A DNA stretch of 64,000 bases. Origin: Pseudomonadota bacterium. Its GTDB lineage: Bacteria > Pseudomonadota > Gammaproteobacteria > Steroidobacterales > Steroidobacteraceae. The DNA is taken from positions 1-64,000 of the forward strand of contig JAKAXA010000013.1 in the NCBI GenBank assembly GCA_021816775.1. The letters run 5' to 3'. The notes beneath the pieces are model-generated. The model was not told the origin of the DNA and searched no databases. It saw nothing but the letters and a program-made list of their open reading frames with translations. Numbering within the stretch: position 1 is the first letter of the stretch; every line of letters begins with the position of its first letter. Made by a program: the position numbers and the translations under genes. Shown in pieces: positions 63,953-64,000 of the stretch.

Positions 63953-64000
63953 GGAAGCCTCCCCGTGGTGTTCAGATGCAACGCCGCAATGCGATAGCGC

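Noticed and set aside
1-64000. CRISPR arrays, tRNA or rRNA genes
   Set aside because: No regularly spaced direct repeats and no T-loop-like GGTTCGAATCC with matching stems were found on reading both strands.

Overview
The window is GC-rich, densely coded proteobacterial chromosome. A 28-bp site at 16514-16541 (minus strand) matches the E. coli-type chromosome dimer resolution site dif at 27 of 28 positions, so this is probably a gammaproteobacterium seen at its replication terminus. Hopanoid genes (hpnI, hpnL-like), a complete pel exopolysaccharide operon and a quinol NO reductase cluster fit an environmental, biofilm-forming bacterium that meets nitrogen oxides. I cannot name the genus.

Layout. 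0-5 kb: a PAS protein cut by the left edge, two small proteins, and a sulfur-type locus (ArsR-rhodanese regulator divergent from a metallo-beta-lactamase persulfide dioxygenase-like gene plus an MFS transporter). Both the regulator and the hydrolase carry frameshifts. 5-16.5 kb: mobile DNA. A broken tyrosine recombinase is followed by an intact tniA-tniB-tniQ transposition module, an intact related tyrosine recombinase on the minus strand, and a plus-strand cargo operon encoding a KfrA-like DNA-binding coiled-coil protein, a Hanks-type protein kinase and a TPR protein. The cargo is followed by six copies of a TGTCACC repeat in symmetrical orientation and then, 65 bp further, dif. This dif-adjacent element with its kinase/TPR cargo is the most novel part of the window.

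16.9-19.3 kb: a LemA / YgcG-TPM / TPM membrane operon. 20.2-22.4 kb: hpnL-like and hpnI hopanoid genes. 23.5-36 kb: pelA, a pelB split into two ORFs, pelC, pelD, pelE, pelF and pelG in one tightly packed operon, preceded by a possible structured leader. PelD keeps an RxxD c-di-GMP I-site. 36-44 kb: a SRAP/YedK relative lacking most catalytic residues, a secreted esterase, a GNAT acetyltransferase, a membrane protein, and a moeB-moaD-beta-propeller operon.

44.8-56.6 kb: a nitrosative-stress and NO-respiration region with a Rieske protein (frameshifted), DUF2249 proteins, an MIP18-type Fe-S assembly factor, a polytopic membrane protein, a Crp/Fnr regulator, a 7Fe ferredoxin, qNOR, NnrS, a hemerythrin, an AhpD-like protein, NDH-2 and OsmC. 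Four TTGAY-N4-RTCAA boxes lie in front of its transcription units, so the DNR/NnrR-like regulator in the middle probably controls the set. 56.7-64 kb: an S9 peptidase, a broken sugar O-acetyltransferase, a ChrR-type cupin, transketolase and class II fructose-bisphosphate aldolase.

At least six otherwise recognisable genes contain one- or two-base indels. Either the region carries many young pseudogenes or the assembly has residual indel errors; the sequence alone cannot separate these. All identifications come from reading motifs by eye; no database search was run.
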